Below, in pieces: positions 9,265 through 18,900 of a DNA stretch of 40,008 nucleotides. The position numbers were made by a program, and so were the translations under genes. Location: positions 25,403 to 65,410 of the forward strand of contig CASGEB010000011.1 of assembly GCA_949300375.1 (NCBI GenBank), in the 5' to 3' direction. This stretch comes from an uncultured Pseudomonadota bacterium (GTDB lineage: Bacteria; Pseudomonadota; Alphaproteobacteria; RF32; CAG-239). Every line of letters starts with the position of its first letter. The first letter of the stretch is position 1. The notes under the pieces are model-generated. The model did no database searches. It was not told the DNA's origin and saw only the letters and a program-made list of their open reading frames with translations.

Positions 9265-10026
9265 ATGATAAATACAGGTGGGACAAATAAAGCGATAGGC
9301 GGCAGCCGGACTTTGGCCATCGGCGCCGCCGGTATGCAGCAGAATATTGAATTTCTGCAGACGATGGAGCAGAAGACCGAAAGTCTGAAACTGCGGTATT
9401 ATACCTGGCTTTCCCGCCTGTTCATCTTTTTTGCGACATTATCTTGCCTGTTTATGGTTCTGGCCAGCCTGTCTTTGTTTCGTCTGGCGCCTGCCGTAAG
9501 TGTTGAACCATTTCTGATTATCAACCAGAACACATCTAAAGGAATTGTCCGCCAGGAGGCAATAACCAGCCGGATGGCGTCTAAAACACAGCTGATGGAA
9601 ACCTTTATCCGCCAATATGTCATTGTCCGCAATACGGTCATTAACGATGTCCAGGAAATGCGGACCAGATGGTTTCGCGGCGGTATGGTAAATTTTTTAT
9701 CAGCCCCTTTGGTATTTGAAGCTTTTTATGTCAACCGTGAAAATATAATGTCCGCCAATATTGAAAAAGGGCTTTCCCGGGAGGTTGAAATTATCAAAAT
9801 TTATCAGCAGGGCGGCGACAAAAGCCCGATTTGGAAAGTTGACTTCAAAACTTATGATCTTTACGCTGCAACGGCCAGTACGGATTTGGTCTTTTCCGAA
9901 AGGTATTGGACAGCCTCTGTCGAAGCCTACTTTTTCCGTGAACGGATGTTTATGGGCCGCCGTCTGATAAATCCGATGGGCTTTACCGTAACCCGTTATT
10001 CGCAAACGGAAGTCGAAATCCTCTGA
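9265..10026 (+). CDS. virB8: VirB8-like inner-membrane T4SS protein, copy 1
   Basis: 253 aa from ATG 9265, which follows GGTGGAG and lies 8 bases after the previous stop; an earlier in-frame codon at 9229 would overlap the upstream gene. The topology is that of VirB8: a short cytoplasmic N-terminus, one transmembrane helix at about 50-72 (LFIFFATLSCLFMVLASLSL) and a periplasmic NTF2-like domain. The segment FIRQYVIVRNTVINDVQEMR and the ending NPMGFTVTRYSQTEVEIL match the VirB8 C-terminal signature NP-GF-V--Y. VirB8 is an assembly factor that contacts VirB4, VirB5 and VirB10. A second, divergent VirB8 lies 390 bp downstream; duplicated VirB8 is known from rickettsial rvh systems. Confidence 0.88.
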   Translation: MINTGGTNKAIGGSRTLAIGAAGMQQNIEFLQTMEQKTESLKLRYYTWLSRLFIFFATLSCLFMVLASLSLFRLAPAVSVEPFLIINQNTSKGIVRQEAITSRMASKTQLMETFIRQYVIVRNTVINDVQEMRTRWFRGGMVNFLSAPLVFEAFYVNRENIMSANIEKGLSREVEIIKIYQQGGDKSPIWKVDFKTYDLYAATASTDLVFSERYWTASVEAYFFRERMFMGRRLINPMGFTVTRYSQTEVEIL

Positions 10027-10215
10027 TTTTTTAACAAATTGTTATTGTGTTTCGGTTATAATAAAAGAACCGGCTCTCCGGCTTGTTGATAAGTTGGGGA
10101 TTTCGTCAGCTTGCTGTTAGACTTTTAAACTGAAACGGTATATTTTATAAAAAAAGTTTAACTGCCGGTTCCCTGTCGGAAACGGTGGTGTTGAAATCTG
10201 TAATGGAGAAAGTCT
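10027..10215 (+). promoter_or_regulatory. 190-bp structured gap with possible promoter and operator
   Basis: This is the largest gap inside the plus-strand run and holds no credible ORF. A perfect inverted repeat, TAACAA-A-TTGTTA, lies at 10032-10044. A consensus -10, TATAAT, lies at 10057-10062 without a good -35. Two hairpin candidates follow: AACCGG/CCGGcTT around 10069-10085, and CCGGTTCC/GGAAaCGG near 10164-10186 with one mismatch. TTAAACT and AGTTTAA also pair across a 20-base AU-rich loop. It could be a terminator/promoter junction or a regulatory leader splitting the operon; sequence alone does not decide. The RBS GGAGAA at 10205-10210 serves the next gene. Confidence 0.4.
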
Positions 10216-10404
10216 ATGAAATATGGAAAATTTCTGCTGGCTGTAATGGTTTTGTTTCTGCTGTCCGGCTGTTTTGGTTCATATTATGAACCGGAGCCTG
10301 TCGGCGTCGGTAAAGGAGCCGATGAGCTGAAACTCTCGCCCTGCGCCTGCCTGCAGCTGGATTTGCCCAAAAACCTGCCGGATTGGTTTGTGGCGACAAT
10401 TTAA
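10216..10404 (+). CDS. Small VirB7-like outer-membrane lipoprotein
   Basis: 62 aa with a lipoprotein signal: MKYGKFLLAVMVLFLLSGC, lipobox L-S-G-C at about residue 19. The mature part is only ~43 residues, with two further cysteines in the segment SPCACLQLDLP and a hydrophobic/aromatic end NLPDWFVATI. VirB7 proteins are tiny lipoproteins that stabilise VirB9, often through a disulfide, and lie next to virB8/virB9 as this one does (between the two virB8 genes). Size, lipobox and position support VirB7. The sequence itself is too short for a firm family assignment. RBS GGAGAA is 5 bases before the ATG. Confidence 0.72.
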   Translation: MKYGKFLLAVMVLFLLSGCFGSYYEPEPVGVGKGADELKLSPCACLQLDLPKNLPDWFVATI

Positions 10405-10418
10405 GCGGAGTTTGTTAA

Positions 10419-11162
10419 ATGGCGCGTATTCTGGGGTCTGGCACTTCTGAAACAAAGCTTATCGGGAATCAGGGCGGTCGCCGGGAAGGCGGATATTCGG
10501 CTTCGTCTGATTCGGAGTTGTTTATCGGCAACAGCAATGAGAAAAAATACCTGTGGACGGCGCGTGCCTTTGCTATTATCACGGCTGTAAGCATTTGCTG
10601 CAATATCGTTCTGATTATTGCAATTATGCAGGTTATGCCGCTGTTTCGCGTTGAACCATTTTTGCTGACCTTTCAAAATAAGCAGGAGCAGGTCTATAAT
10701 ATTGTTCCCATCCGCGGCAATATGGAAGATCATAAGACAGTAACCGAAGTGTTTGTGCGCCAATATATTTTAATGCGGAGTTCTTTTACCCGTGATATTC
10801 AGGAAATGGAGGCGCGCTGGATGCCGAACGGGCCGATTCAGGAAATGTCTTCAGTTCCGGTGTATGAGGAGTTTATCCAGCGGACGGCCAAAAGGGCGTT
10901 AGAGATTATCAGAACCAAAGCGCTGGCTCGGGAAGTCAGAATTTTGTCCGTCAATGAAATCGGCCGCGGTTTATGGCAGGTCGAATATGAAACCCGGGAT
11001 ATGTTTCCGGATTCCAAAAGCCCGACGGTCAATTATTGGACGGCGACGCTGCGCGTGCTTTACCGGCAGAAAACCGTCAAATATTCCGAAAGGTTAAACA
11101 ATCCGGTCGGCTTTACGGTTGACCGCTATGCGTTGACCCACAATAAAGTAAATAAGGATTAG
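10419..11162 (+). CDS. virB8: VirB8-like inner-membrane T4SS protein, copy 2
   Basis: 247 aa, start ATG 10419 after GCGGAG. The cytoplasmic N-terminus (~45 aa, Gly/Ser/Arg-rich) is followed by a transmembrane helix at about 47-72 (AFAIITAVSICCNIVLIIAI) and a periplasmic domain. LFRVEPFLLTFQNK, VFVRQYILMRSSFTRDIQEM and the terminal NPVGFTVDRYAL line up with the first VirB8 (LFRLAPAVSVEPFLI, FIRQYVIVRNTVINDVQEM, NPMGFTVTRYS), so the two are paralogues. They are diverged enough that separate roles, or a hetero-oligomer, are plausible. It lies 14 bp after the VirB7-like gene and 14 bp before virB9. Confidence 0.88.
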   Translation: MARILGSGTSETKLIGNQGGRREGGYSASSDSELFIGNSNEKKYLWTARAFAIITAVSICCNIVLIIAIMQVMPLFRVEPFLLTFQNKQEQVYNIVPIRGNMEDHKTVTEVFVRQYILMRSSFTRDIQEMEARWMPNGPIQEMSSVPVYEEFIQRTAKRALEIIRTKALAREVRILSVNEIGRGLWQVEYETRDMFPDSKSPTVNYWTATLRVLYRQKTVKYSERLNNPVGFTVDRYALTHNKVNKD

Positions 11163-11176
11163 GAGTTCAGTTTATA

Positions 11177-12871
11177 ATGTTTCGCAAAGTCGTAAAATTC
11201 AGTCTTCTTTCCCTGATGGCCGTTGTGGCGGGGGCTCCGTTCCTTATGGCTCAAACGGTTGAGCAGGTCAATAACAGCGCGGATGAAGTCAACGGCAATT
11301 ATCAGCCGATGAATTTGGGATATGCCGGTTTCAATTCTTTGGGAATGACGCAAAGCGCCTGGTTGGATCCGATGCAGAACCTGGGAGAAGGCCAGTCCCG
11401 CCCGGCTTATTCAAAATACTATTGGACGCCGGATCTGGTTTTGCCGGTTCGTTTGCGTGAGGGAATGATGACGCTGCTGAATTTTCCTGAATGGGAACTT
11501 GTTGAAGATGTCTTTATCGGAGATAACGCGACTTTTGACGGGCAGATATCCGGGCCGAATACTGTTTTGCTTTACCCGCGCCAGGGGGCAAATGTCGGGG
11601 TTGATACCAACGTGATTATCTTCGGCCGTTCCGGGAACCGCTATGTTTTTTATGTCAAGAGCGAGGCCGTTAATACCGAACGCCTGACCAACTCGATTAT
11701 TGATATTGAGGTTATTGCCGGCCGCGGCGCCGACGGCAAAAAAATGGGATTGGGAGGCGCCTCGGGAGGATACGGGCGAAATTTTAACGGAGGAAGCGCC
11801 GGTGTGCCGTCCGGAGCAAAATCGGCTGATGCAACGCAGCTCCGCCGCTTCCAGGATGATAACTGGCTGCGGGAAATCCCGGTTGATCCGTCAAAATTTA
11901 AGTTTGATATTGAGGTTTATGTTCCCAATCCGGACGATGTTGTTATTGCGCCGGAGCGGGTATGGCGTGATGACATTTTTACCTATATAGATTTTGGCAA
12001 ACGCGCTCTGAATATGAATCAGCGCCCGATAGCGACATTAATTGTAGAGCGTTTGGAGGTTCCGGTCGGATTTCGTGCCGCCGGCCCGGACAACCGTTTG
12101 ATAATTGTTGAAGGAATAGGCGATATCGTTCTGCGCAACGGCAAACGCATTATCTGCTTAAAACTGCGCCGCGGGGATGAGGTTGGTCTGGAAAACGCTC
12201 CGGGCGGAGAAGGTTTGCCTCCGCAATGGGATGTTCCTGCCCCGCTTCCGGAGTCCGGAATGCCGAAAAGCCAGGCGCCCGGAACCAATAATCCTTATGC
12301 CATTCCAAATGCCTCCGTCCGCGTTGGCGGAGCCGGAGCGGGAAACGGCGGCGGAATGAGCTTGGAAGAAGCCAGCCGCGGCGCCCCGGCGCAATATGAC
12401 ATTCAGGTCGGCAGCAGCGAAATTATTGCCCCGCAATATAACAATTCCGGAAATTCTGCCGGAACCGGTTATGAAACCGCGGGTAAAATGCCGAAAGGAA
12501 TGGAAAATGTTGACTATTCCAAAATGCAGCGTATAACCAACAACAATCGTTACGGCAAAGGGTATAAATATCTGGAAAAATTTGCTTACGGCGATACGTT
12601 GGCCGATGGCTCGAACAATATTTCAATCGAACTCGGAACGGATTCCGATGTTTCAAAACTTGAAACTTTGTGGAATAACCTTTCTAAAAAATATTCCGAC
12701 AGCCTCAGTATTTACGACCCGTTTTTCTCAGTCGATGCGCCGGCGGACGGACAGGGTAAAGAACTTTTCCACTTGCGCGTCGGCCCGGTATATTCTCTTG
12801 AAGAAGGGGATGCCGTTTGCGGCAAACTCGGACGCAGTGGTGTATTTTGCAGTGTAGTCAGGACCCAATGA
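11177..12871 (+). CDS. virB9: VirB9-like outer-membrane core protein with C-terminal SPOR domain
   Basis: 564 aa, twice the usual VirB9 length. A signal peptide covers about 1-25. A VirB9 N-terminal beta domain spans about 80-185 (LVLPVRLREGMMTLLNFPEW, then NTVLLYPRQGANVGVDTNVI), with a second beta domain at about 255-335 (ERVWRDDIFTYIDFGKRA, DIVLRNGKRIICLKL). A Gly/Pro/Asn-rich linker (~340-470) leads to residues ~478-562, which read as a SPOR domain: ISIELGTDSDVSKLETLWNN, then HLRVGPVYSLEEGDAVCGKL and ending GVFCSVVRTQ. SPOR domains bind denuded septal peptidoglycan glycans. VirB9 with VirB7 and VirB10 forms the outer-membrane core. The fusion would tether the core to cell wall (inference). 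It overlaps the next gene by ATGA (12868-12871), implying coupling. Confidence 0.86.
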   Translation: MFRKVVKFSLLSLMAVVAGAPFLMAQTVEQVNNSADEVNGNYQPMNLGYAGFNSLGMTQSAWLDPMQNLGEGQSRPAYSKYYWTPDLVLPVRLREGMMTLLNFPEWELVEDVFIGDNATFDGQISGPNTVLLYPRQGANVGVDTNVIIFGRSGNRYVFYVKSEAVNTERLTNSIIDIEVIAGRGADGKKMGLGGASGGYGRNFNGGSAGVPSGAKSADATQLRRFQDDNWLREIPVDPSKFKFDIEVYVPNPDDVVIAPERVWRDDIFTYIDFGKRALNMNQRPIATLIVERLEVPVGFRAAGPDNRLIIVEGIGDIVLRNGKRIICLKLRRGDEVGLENAPGGEGLPPQWDVPAPLPESGMPKSQAPGTNNPYAIPNASVRVGGAGAGNGGGMSLEEASRGAPAQYDIQVGSSEIIAPQYNNSGNSAGTGYETAGKMPKGMENVDYSKMQRITNNNRYGKGYKYLEKFAYGDTLADGSNNISIELGTDSDVSKLETLWNNLSKKYSDSLSIYDPFFSVDAPADGQGKELFHLRVGPVYSLEEGDAVCGKLGRSGVFCSVVRTQ

Positions 12872-15800
12872 GCGACGAACAGTTAACAAATTCGGAAGTA
12901 TATGTCAGAAAGACCAACCGCATCATTTTGATTGTCGGTATCACTTCCCTGCTGATTTTTTTGTTCGGAATCTCCCTTTTGTTGCTAAGCGGCGGTGAAG
13001 TTGAAGAAACGTCAATGAATTTTGAAAATACTGATGACGGTATAAATATTGACCACAAAGACGGGCTTTCGACAAATATTGAAATCGGCAGCATTATTGA
13101 AGGCGAGGTTCCGTTGACGACGACGCCGGATCCTGTTCCTCTCGGGCAGGTAATCATTGGGAATGATGCCCGCAATGTCTTGACTTTGGGAACCAATGGC
13201 CACGCGTCAATAAAAATTATCTCTGTCAATTTGGCAGATCCGCCGGCCGATGGTTTCTCCTTTGCCAACGGCTGCGGCGGACAAATCTTAAAAGGCGAAG
13301 AAACCTGTCATATTCAAATCAGCTGGGTTCCGGTTGTCGCCGGCAATATTCAAAACAATTTTATCATCACCTGGGTTGAGGTCGGCTTAGGCGATGAAAA
13401 TGCCAAAGCAGCAAAAGTTCCCGTTATCGGCAGCGCTATCCGCAAGGAAGACTGCAATTTTTGCGATTCCGGCACCGGTGGAAGAGATTCCGCCATTACG
13501 CAGACAGATGTGGTAACGCGTTATGCCATTGGCCCGAACGGAGACGTTATTGGAACAATTGACGAAGACGGCTATGTTCGGGACAAAGACGGCAATATCA
13601 TTGGTCGGGTGAATGCCCAGGGAATGGTTGTGGATAACGACGGAAATATTGTCGGCGTGGCCGAAAACCGCAAGCTCGTTGTCGATGAAAACGGCAATGT
13701 CATTGGTTTTGCCAATAATGACGGCTCAGCGGTAGACAAAGAAGGAAACGTTATCGGCAAAGTAATGCCGGACGGCACGGTTCTTGACAACGAAGGCAAC
13801 GTCATCGGCCGCGAGGCGGAATACGGGTTTGTCTATGACAAAGACGGCAAGATTATCGGCCGGGTTATGGCAGACGGTACCGTGCATGATATGGAAGGAA
13901 GAGTTATTGGCCGCCTGAACAGTTATGGCGATGTTGTGGATGCCGATGGGCGGATTATCGGATACATTACGCGCCCGGGGCGTGTTGCGCTGGATGACAA
14001 CGGCAATGCCATCGGAGTTGTAATGCCGGATGGCACGGTTGTCGACAAAGATGGCAATGTTATCGGCCGGACGGATAATAACGGTGTTATAATCACCAAA
14101 GACGGCAAAGTCATCGGTCGGTTGCTGGTTGAAGGCTATATTCCGATAACGCCTCAGGGAAAAGTTCTCGGAACCCTGACAAATTCCGGTGTTATCGAAA
14201 ATCAGGCCAAACAGCCGGTCGGGCGTGTCGGAGCCAATTTGCTGGTGCGGGATATGTCCGGTGGAGCCGTTGTGGCAGAAATGGTGCGTGGCGGGCTGGT
14301 TGTTGGTTACGGTTGCAAGCAGCTTGGCTTTTTGGATAAAGACGGTAAAATCATCAAAAATAATGAAATTCAGGAATTAAAAATTTTGCCGAGCGGCATT
14401 GTGCTGAATAAAGACGGCACCTATGCCGGAGAAGTAACCAAAACAGGAAAAGTTTTTGACAACAGCTGTCGGCTTTTGGGCGAGGCAGGCAACGACGGTA
14501 TTGTTAAAAATGCCAATAATCAATATGTTGGCTGTGTCAACCCCGACGGCACGGTTCTGGATGAAAAAGGCAATCTTGTCGGCAGCGTTTTAATGCAGGG
14601 AACAGCCGTTAATTATGACGGAAAATATCTTGGCAAAGTCGGAACGGACGGTTTGGTCGTCGACGATGCCGGCACTCCGGTTGGCTGTGTTGGAATGTTC
14701 GGCAGCATTTTCAATAAAGACGGCGGCTATGTCGGACATATTGTTGACCGGCGTTATGCTTTTGATTTGAGCGGAAATTTTTTGAATGTTGTTGATCCGA
14801 AAGCCGAGATTAACGTGCATGGGCAGCAGCCGTTAAAAATGTCGGCCAACAACCTGGTAATGAATGACAGCAATGAAATTGTCGGCATAACGGCGGATTC
14901 CAAAGCGTCTTTCTCTGACCGGAACGGAAATTATTTCGGTTCGGTTTTTGCCGATGGCAAAATTTATAATCAGGAAGGCGTCTCCCTGGGAAAAATCTCA
15001 GGAGACGGATTGAGTTTTTACAATCAAAGCATGGGCATTCCTTATAAAATCGGCCAGATTGTTGATTTTGACGGTAAAATCATCGGATACGGAAACTATG
15101 ACGGACGGGTTTTAAATCGTTTTGGAGATGTGTTGGGCAGAATCAATCCGAAAGGGGCTTTTATCAATGATAAAGGCGAATATGTCGGTTCGGTTGTCCG
15201 CACCGGTGCGGCCATAGGCTATGACGGAGCTTATCTGGGATACGTTTTGCCTGATGGGCGGGTTGTCAGCCTTGAAGGAAAAGATGCCGGCCGCGTTAGC
15301 AGTGACGGCAAGATTTTGAACAAAAGCAATGCCGTAATCGGCGAGGCCATACCTGAAAACATCCTGATTGATATCTGGGGCGGATATCGTGGCCGAATGA
15401 CTTCGGTCGGCGATGTTCTCGACCTGAAAAATGATACGCTGACAGCCATTCTCCCCGGCGGCGCGACGGATAAAAATCTTAGCCTGCTTAAAAGGGGCGC
15501 AGTGGTTGATTTTTCCGGCCGGTTATTGGGAGCGGTAATGCCGAACGGTAATGCTATTGACAATAACAACGTTGTAATCGGGCGCGTTTTATCTGATGGC
15601 AGCGTAATTTCCCAGGCCGGAAAATTGATAGGCGAGGTTGCCGACGGTGATATTGTCATAGACAATGCCGATAAGGTTATTGGTTCTGTCGGATTCGACG
15701 GCAGTATCCTCGGCAAAGACGGCCGGACAATCGGACACAGCTTGTCCGGAGGGTTGGCTGTTGACTCGTCGGATAATATTCTTGGTAAAATTTACAAAAT

Positions 15801-15981
15801 AGGCGCGACAATTTTAGGAAATGATGGTAAATATAAGGGCAGATTGAACCCGGAAGGCAAAGTAGTTGATGCCAAAGGGGAAGTTATCGGTTATCTTAAG
15901 AACAACGGCTCCTTTATCGATTTGGATAAAAAGGTTGCCGGCTATGCTTTGCCGGAAGTCGCAAAGAACCGGAGGAATTAA
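12868..15981 (+). CDS. Inner-membrane-anchored giant repeat protein (VirB10/DotG-like N-terminal half)
   Basis: 1037 aa from ATG 12868, which overlaps the virB9 stop (ATGA); a frame-compatible codon at 12817 lies inside virB9. Order: a 14-residue cytoplasmic start, one transmembrane helix (~15-41, RIILIVGITSLLIFLFGISL), an acidic stretch, then at ~93-175 an Ig-like domain of the ASPM/SPD-2/HYDIN type (GQVIIGNDARNVLTLGTNG, CGGQILKGEETCHIQISWVP). From ~217 to the end there are about 48 (length divided by 17) copies of a 17-residue repeat of consensus G-N-V-I-G-x(5)-G-x-V-x-D-x-D. There is no VirB10 C-terminal domain. Topology and location directly before the VirB10-domain protein suggest that it supplies the inner-membrane part of a split VirB10, comparable in plan to DotG/IcmE or CagY, which are single proteins. 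That comparison is architectural, not by sequence identity. Confidence 0.82.
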   Translation: MSDEQLTNSEVYVRKTNRIILIVGITSLLIFLFGISLLLLSGGEVEETSMNFENTDDGINIDHKDGLSTNIEIGSIIEGEVPLTTTPDPVPLGQVIIGNDARNVLTLGTNGHASIKIISVNLADPPADGFSFANGCGGQILKGEETCHIQISWVPVVAGNIQNNFIITWVEVGLGDENAKAAKVPVIGSAIRKEDCNFCDSGTGGRDSAITQTDVVTRYAIGPNGDVIGTIDEDGYVRDKDGNIIGRVNAQGMVVDNDGNIVGVAENRKLVVDENGNVIGFANNDGSAVDKEGNVIGKVMPDGTVLDNEGNVIGREAEYGFVYDKDGKIIGRVMADGTVHDMEGRVIGRLNSYGDVVDADGRIIGYITRPGRVALDDNGNAIGVVMPDGTVVDKDGNVIGRTDNNGVIITKDGKVIGRLLVEGYIPITPQGKVLGTLTNSGVIENQAKQPVGRVGANLLVRDMSGGAVVAEMVRGGLVVGYGCKQLGFLDKDGKIIKNNEIQELKILPSGIVLNKDGTYAGEVTKTGKVFDNSCRLLGEAGNDGIVKNANNQYVGCVNPDGTVLDEKGNLVGSVLMQGTAVNYDGKYLGKVGTDGLVVDDAGTPVGCVGMFGSIFNKDGGYVGHIVDRRYAFDLSGNFLNVVDPKAEINVHGQQPLKMSANNLVMNDSNEIVGITADSKASFSDRNGNYFGSVFADGKIYNQEGVSLGKISGDGLSFYNQSMGIPYKIGQIVDFDGKIIGYGNYDGRVLNRFGDVLGRINPKGAFINDKGEYVGSVVRTGAAIGYDGAYLGYVLPDGRVVSLEGKDAGRVSSDGKILNKSNAVIGEAIPENILIDIWGGYRGRMTSVGDVLDLKNDTLTAILPGGATDKNLSLLKRGAVVDFSGRLLGAVMPNGNAIDNNNVVIGRVLSDGSVISQAGKLIGEVADGDIVIDNADKVIGSVGFDGSILGKDGRTIGHSLSGGLAVDSSDNILGKIYKIGATILGNDGKYKGRLNPEGKVVDAKGEVIGYLKNNGSFIDLDKKVAGYALPEVAKNRRN
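13519..15975 (+). repeat. Coding 51-bp tandem repeats (17-residue units), first block
   Basis: Units such as GNVIGKVMPDGTVLDNE follow one another without gap; a few have one extra residue. Conserved positions are the G-x-[VI]-I-G start, a second G near position 11 and a D at position 15. At DNA level most units are diverged, but the core GACGGCAATGTCATCGG recurs many times with third-position changes, which points to selection on the protein rather than fresh copying. The last third is the most degenerate, and several units carry cysteine (for example near 14310-14700). Confidence 0.9.
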
Positions 15982-15983
15982 AG

Positions 15984-18900
15984 TTGACGACGTCTGAAAA
16001 TAAATTTTTGCAGCTTTCGCGCCTGTTTCGGCAGATACTTTGTGTCGCGGGTATGCTGCTGTGCGCCGTTTGGCCGGCCGCTGCGGAAGAAATCAGTGCC
16101 ATTGACTTTAACGGCGACCTGATTGGTAAGGTCATTCCGAACGGCAGCGTAGTCGGATTAAACAACCAGTTAATCGGAAATGTTACGGCAGACAGTCTGA
16201 TTGTTGACTTTGAAGGCAAAGTAATTGGCGGCGTTGTCCCTCAGGGGATTGCCGTCGGCAATGATACCAAACTGCTCGGCAAAGTCAGCACCGACGGCTC
16301 TGTTCGGCTGTCTTCCGGAAAAATTGTAGGTAAAACACTTCCGAATGGTTTGGTGGTAGACGATTCGTATAATATTATCGGCGCCGTTTTGTTCCCCGGA
16401 CTCATTTATTCTGATACTGGAAATACCGTTGGCCGTTTTACCGGAGACGGCAGTTTCACGACATTAGACGGGCAACAGGTCGGTTTTGTCTCGCCCAATG
16501 GCGATGCTTATCGCAAATCGGTAAATGACTATATTCTGGTCGGCCGGCTGATATCTTCCAAAATGGTTGTATCTCCGTCCGGAGAATTTATCGGCAGCGT
16601 AACCCCCGGCGGAGAAGTTTCTGATTTTGAAGGCAAGATTATCGGACGGGTTCGTGCCGGCGGTTTTGTTTATAATGAGCAGCAGGAAATTATCGGGCAG
16701 ATTGTCCGAACCGGATATGCTTTTGATAATTACGGAAAATACATCGGCTTTGTCTCTTATAACGGCGAGGTCGTTAAGGGCGGTGAAGTCGTCGGCCATT
16801 TGCGGGCGGACGGAACAATTGCCGATACCAAAAACATAGTCATCGGTTATATGCTGGATTTTGCAGCCACGGCTTCCGACCTTCAGGGGCGCTATCTCGG
16901 CCGCCTGATGCCGGAAGGACAGATTGCTTCCGGTAAGGAAATTATCGGACGTGTCGGTCCGCGCGGCGTTGTTTTGGATAAGGAAGGCCGTGTCGCCGGA
17001 AGTATTGTCACGCCCGGAGCTTTGTTTGATTATCGCGGCTCTCTTCGCGGCATTGCATTAAGCAGCGCGTCTCTGATTGACGTGAACGGCAGCCGTATCG
17101 GCTATGTCAAAGGAACGCAGGGATACGATACGGACGGAAAAATACTGGGAGCCGTGTTGTCGCCGGCTCTGATAATCGGTTCGGATAATAAGAGTATGGG
17201 AATGACGTCTGTCAATTCTTCCGTAAAAAGCGGGGAACGCGATATTGTCGTTTCTCCATACGGCTATGTTTTTGACAATTCCGAACAGGTTATCGGAATG
17301 ACCCGTCCGCTGGAAAACGCATATAGTTTTAACGGAGCGGCCGTTGCCCGGCTTGGATTGAACGGCAGCGTTACAAATGCCAGCGGCACGCAATTGGGAA
17401 ATATAACGCAGGCCGGTATTGTTTTGGATGAGCGCAACCGGATACTCGGCAAAAATATCGCAGCGTCTTTTGCCGTTAATAATAACGGTGAAAGCCTGGG
17501 GCTTCTGACGGCCGACAATTTTGTTTTGGATGCAAATTCTAATATTATCGCCAAACTTTTGCCGGATACTTCCGTTATCAAAACAGATTCCGACAATTCT
17601 CCTGAGCTTATGCCTCAGATTGGTTCGGCTTATCCGTCTTTGCCGGCTGTTTCCATAGAAGGCGAACTTCTCGGATATGCCGGAGAAGATGGTATTGTTA
17701 GAGATAAAGACGGTTCCGTCGTCGGAAAAGTCGTAGAAAACGGCAATGTAGTAGATAACGTAAATGTGCTGTCCGGACATATTCTGAATTATGGTACGGC
17801 AGTTGACAGCCGGTGTACGACGCTGGGCGTATTAACGCCGGCGGGCGAAGTCCGCAATTTTCGCGGCGTCAATATCGGCCGTGTTTTGGCAAACGGGCAG
17901 GTTGTCGGACCAAACGGGAGAGTAACAGGGCATTTGTCTGTTTTAAACGGTGTTGCTGATAACAACGGCAATGTCATCGGCGTTACCATGGCCGGCGGCA
18001 AGGCTGTGAACTATAACAATGAAAATATCGGCTGCGTCAATTCCCGGGGAAGACTGGTCAAAAACGGCGGAGAAATTGTCGGCCGGTTGATTCCGTACTA
18101 CACGGTAATGAGTTTTAACGATAAAATTATCGGACGAACGATTGTGGACGGTCGGGTTGTTGACGAAGACAATCAGTTTATCGGCTATGTCCAGGGCAAT
18201 GACAATGTCAATTCCAAAACCGGCAATCCGCTGGGAGAGCTTTTCCGTTATCAGGTTGCTTTTGACAACGCCAACCTTTATCTCGGCCGGGTCAATTCCA
18301 AAGGCGAGGTGTTAAACGGCTCCAATGAAGTTGTCGGTCAGGTAACCAATGACGGCTATGTCTGGCGGAACGGACAGAGAGCCGGTTATGCTTTATATGA
18401 TTTTTATGTGTATGATGCCGATTTTTCGGCCATCGGCTATATTACCGGCAGCGGAGAAGTCATGAACTTTTCCAATCGCAAACTGGGGCGTATTAACCGT
18501 GGTTTTCTGGTCGATAATGACGGCAAAGTCATCGGCCGCGGCAACCGTAGCTACCTGCTCCGTGATAAGGATTATGTTGTTGTCGGCGAACTGGCGATGG
18601 ATGGCACGGTTTATGATATGAATCATAAAGATTTAGGCAAAATAGACCGTTTGGGACAGCTGAAGGATGATAAAAATGAACTGTGGACTGTGGCCAATCC
18701 TCTTCAATTTTATACGCCGAGCAGCCGCCAGGTCGTTGTAGACAAGAACGGCAATATTATCGGTTATTTGAATGAGAACGGCGAAGTCGTTGATGAAAAC
18801 GGCAATGTCATTGGTTATCGCAGCCGGAAAAATGCCATTTATGACAAAGACGGCAACCTCATCGGCTATTTAAATGAAAAAGGCGAATTGGTTGATGAAA

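Noticed and set aside
15927-15986. The two giant repeat genes as one ORF broken by a sequencing frameshift
   Set aside because: The second frame has a stop at 15927-15929, a good RBS, and a true Sec signal peptide directly after its start, which would make no sense in the middle of a continuous chain. It remains checkable by comparison with relatives.
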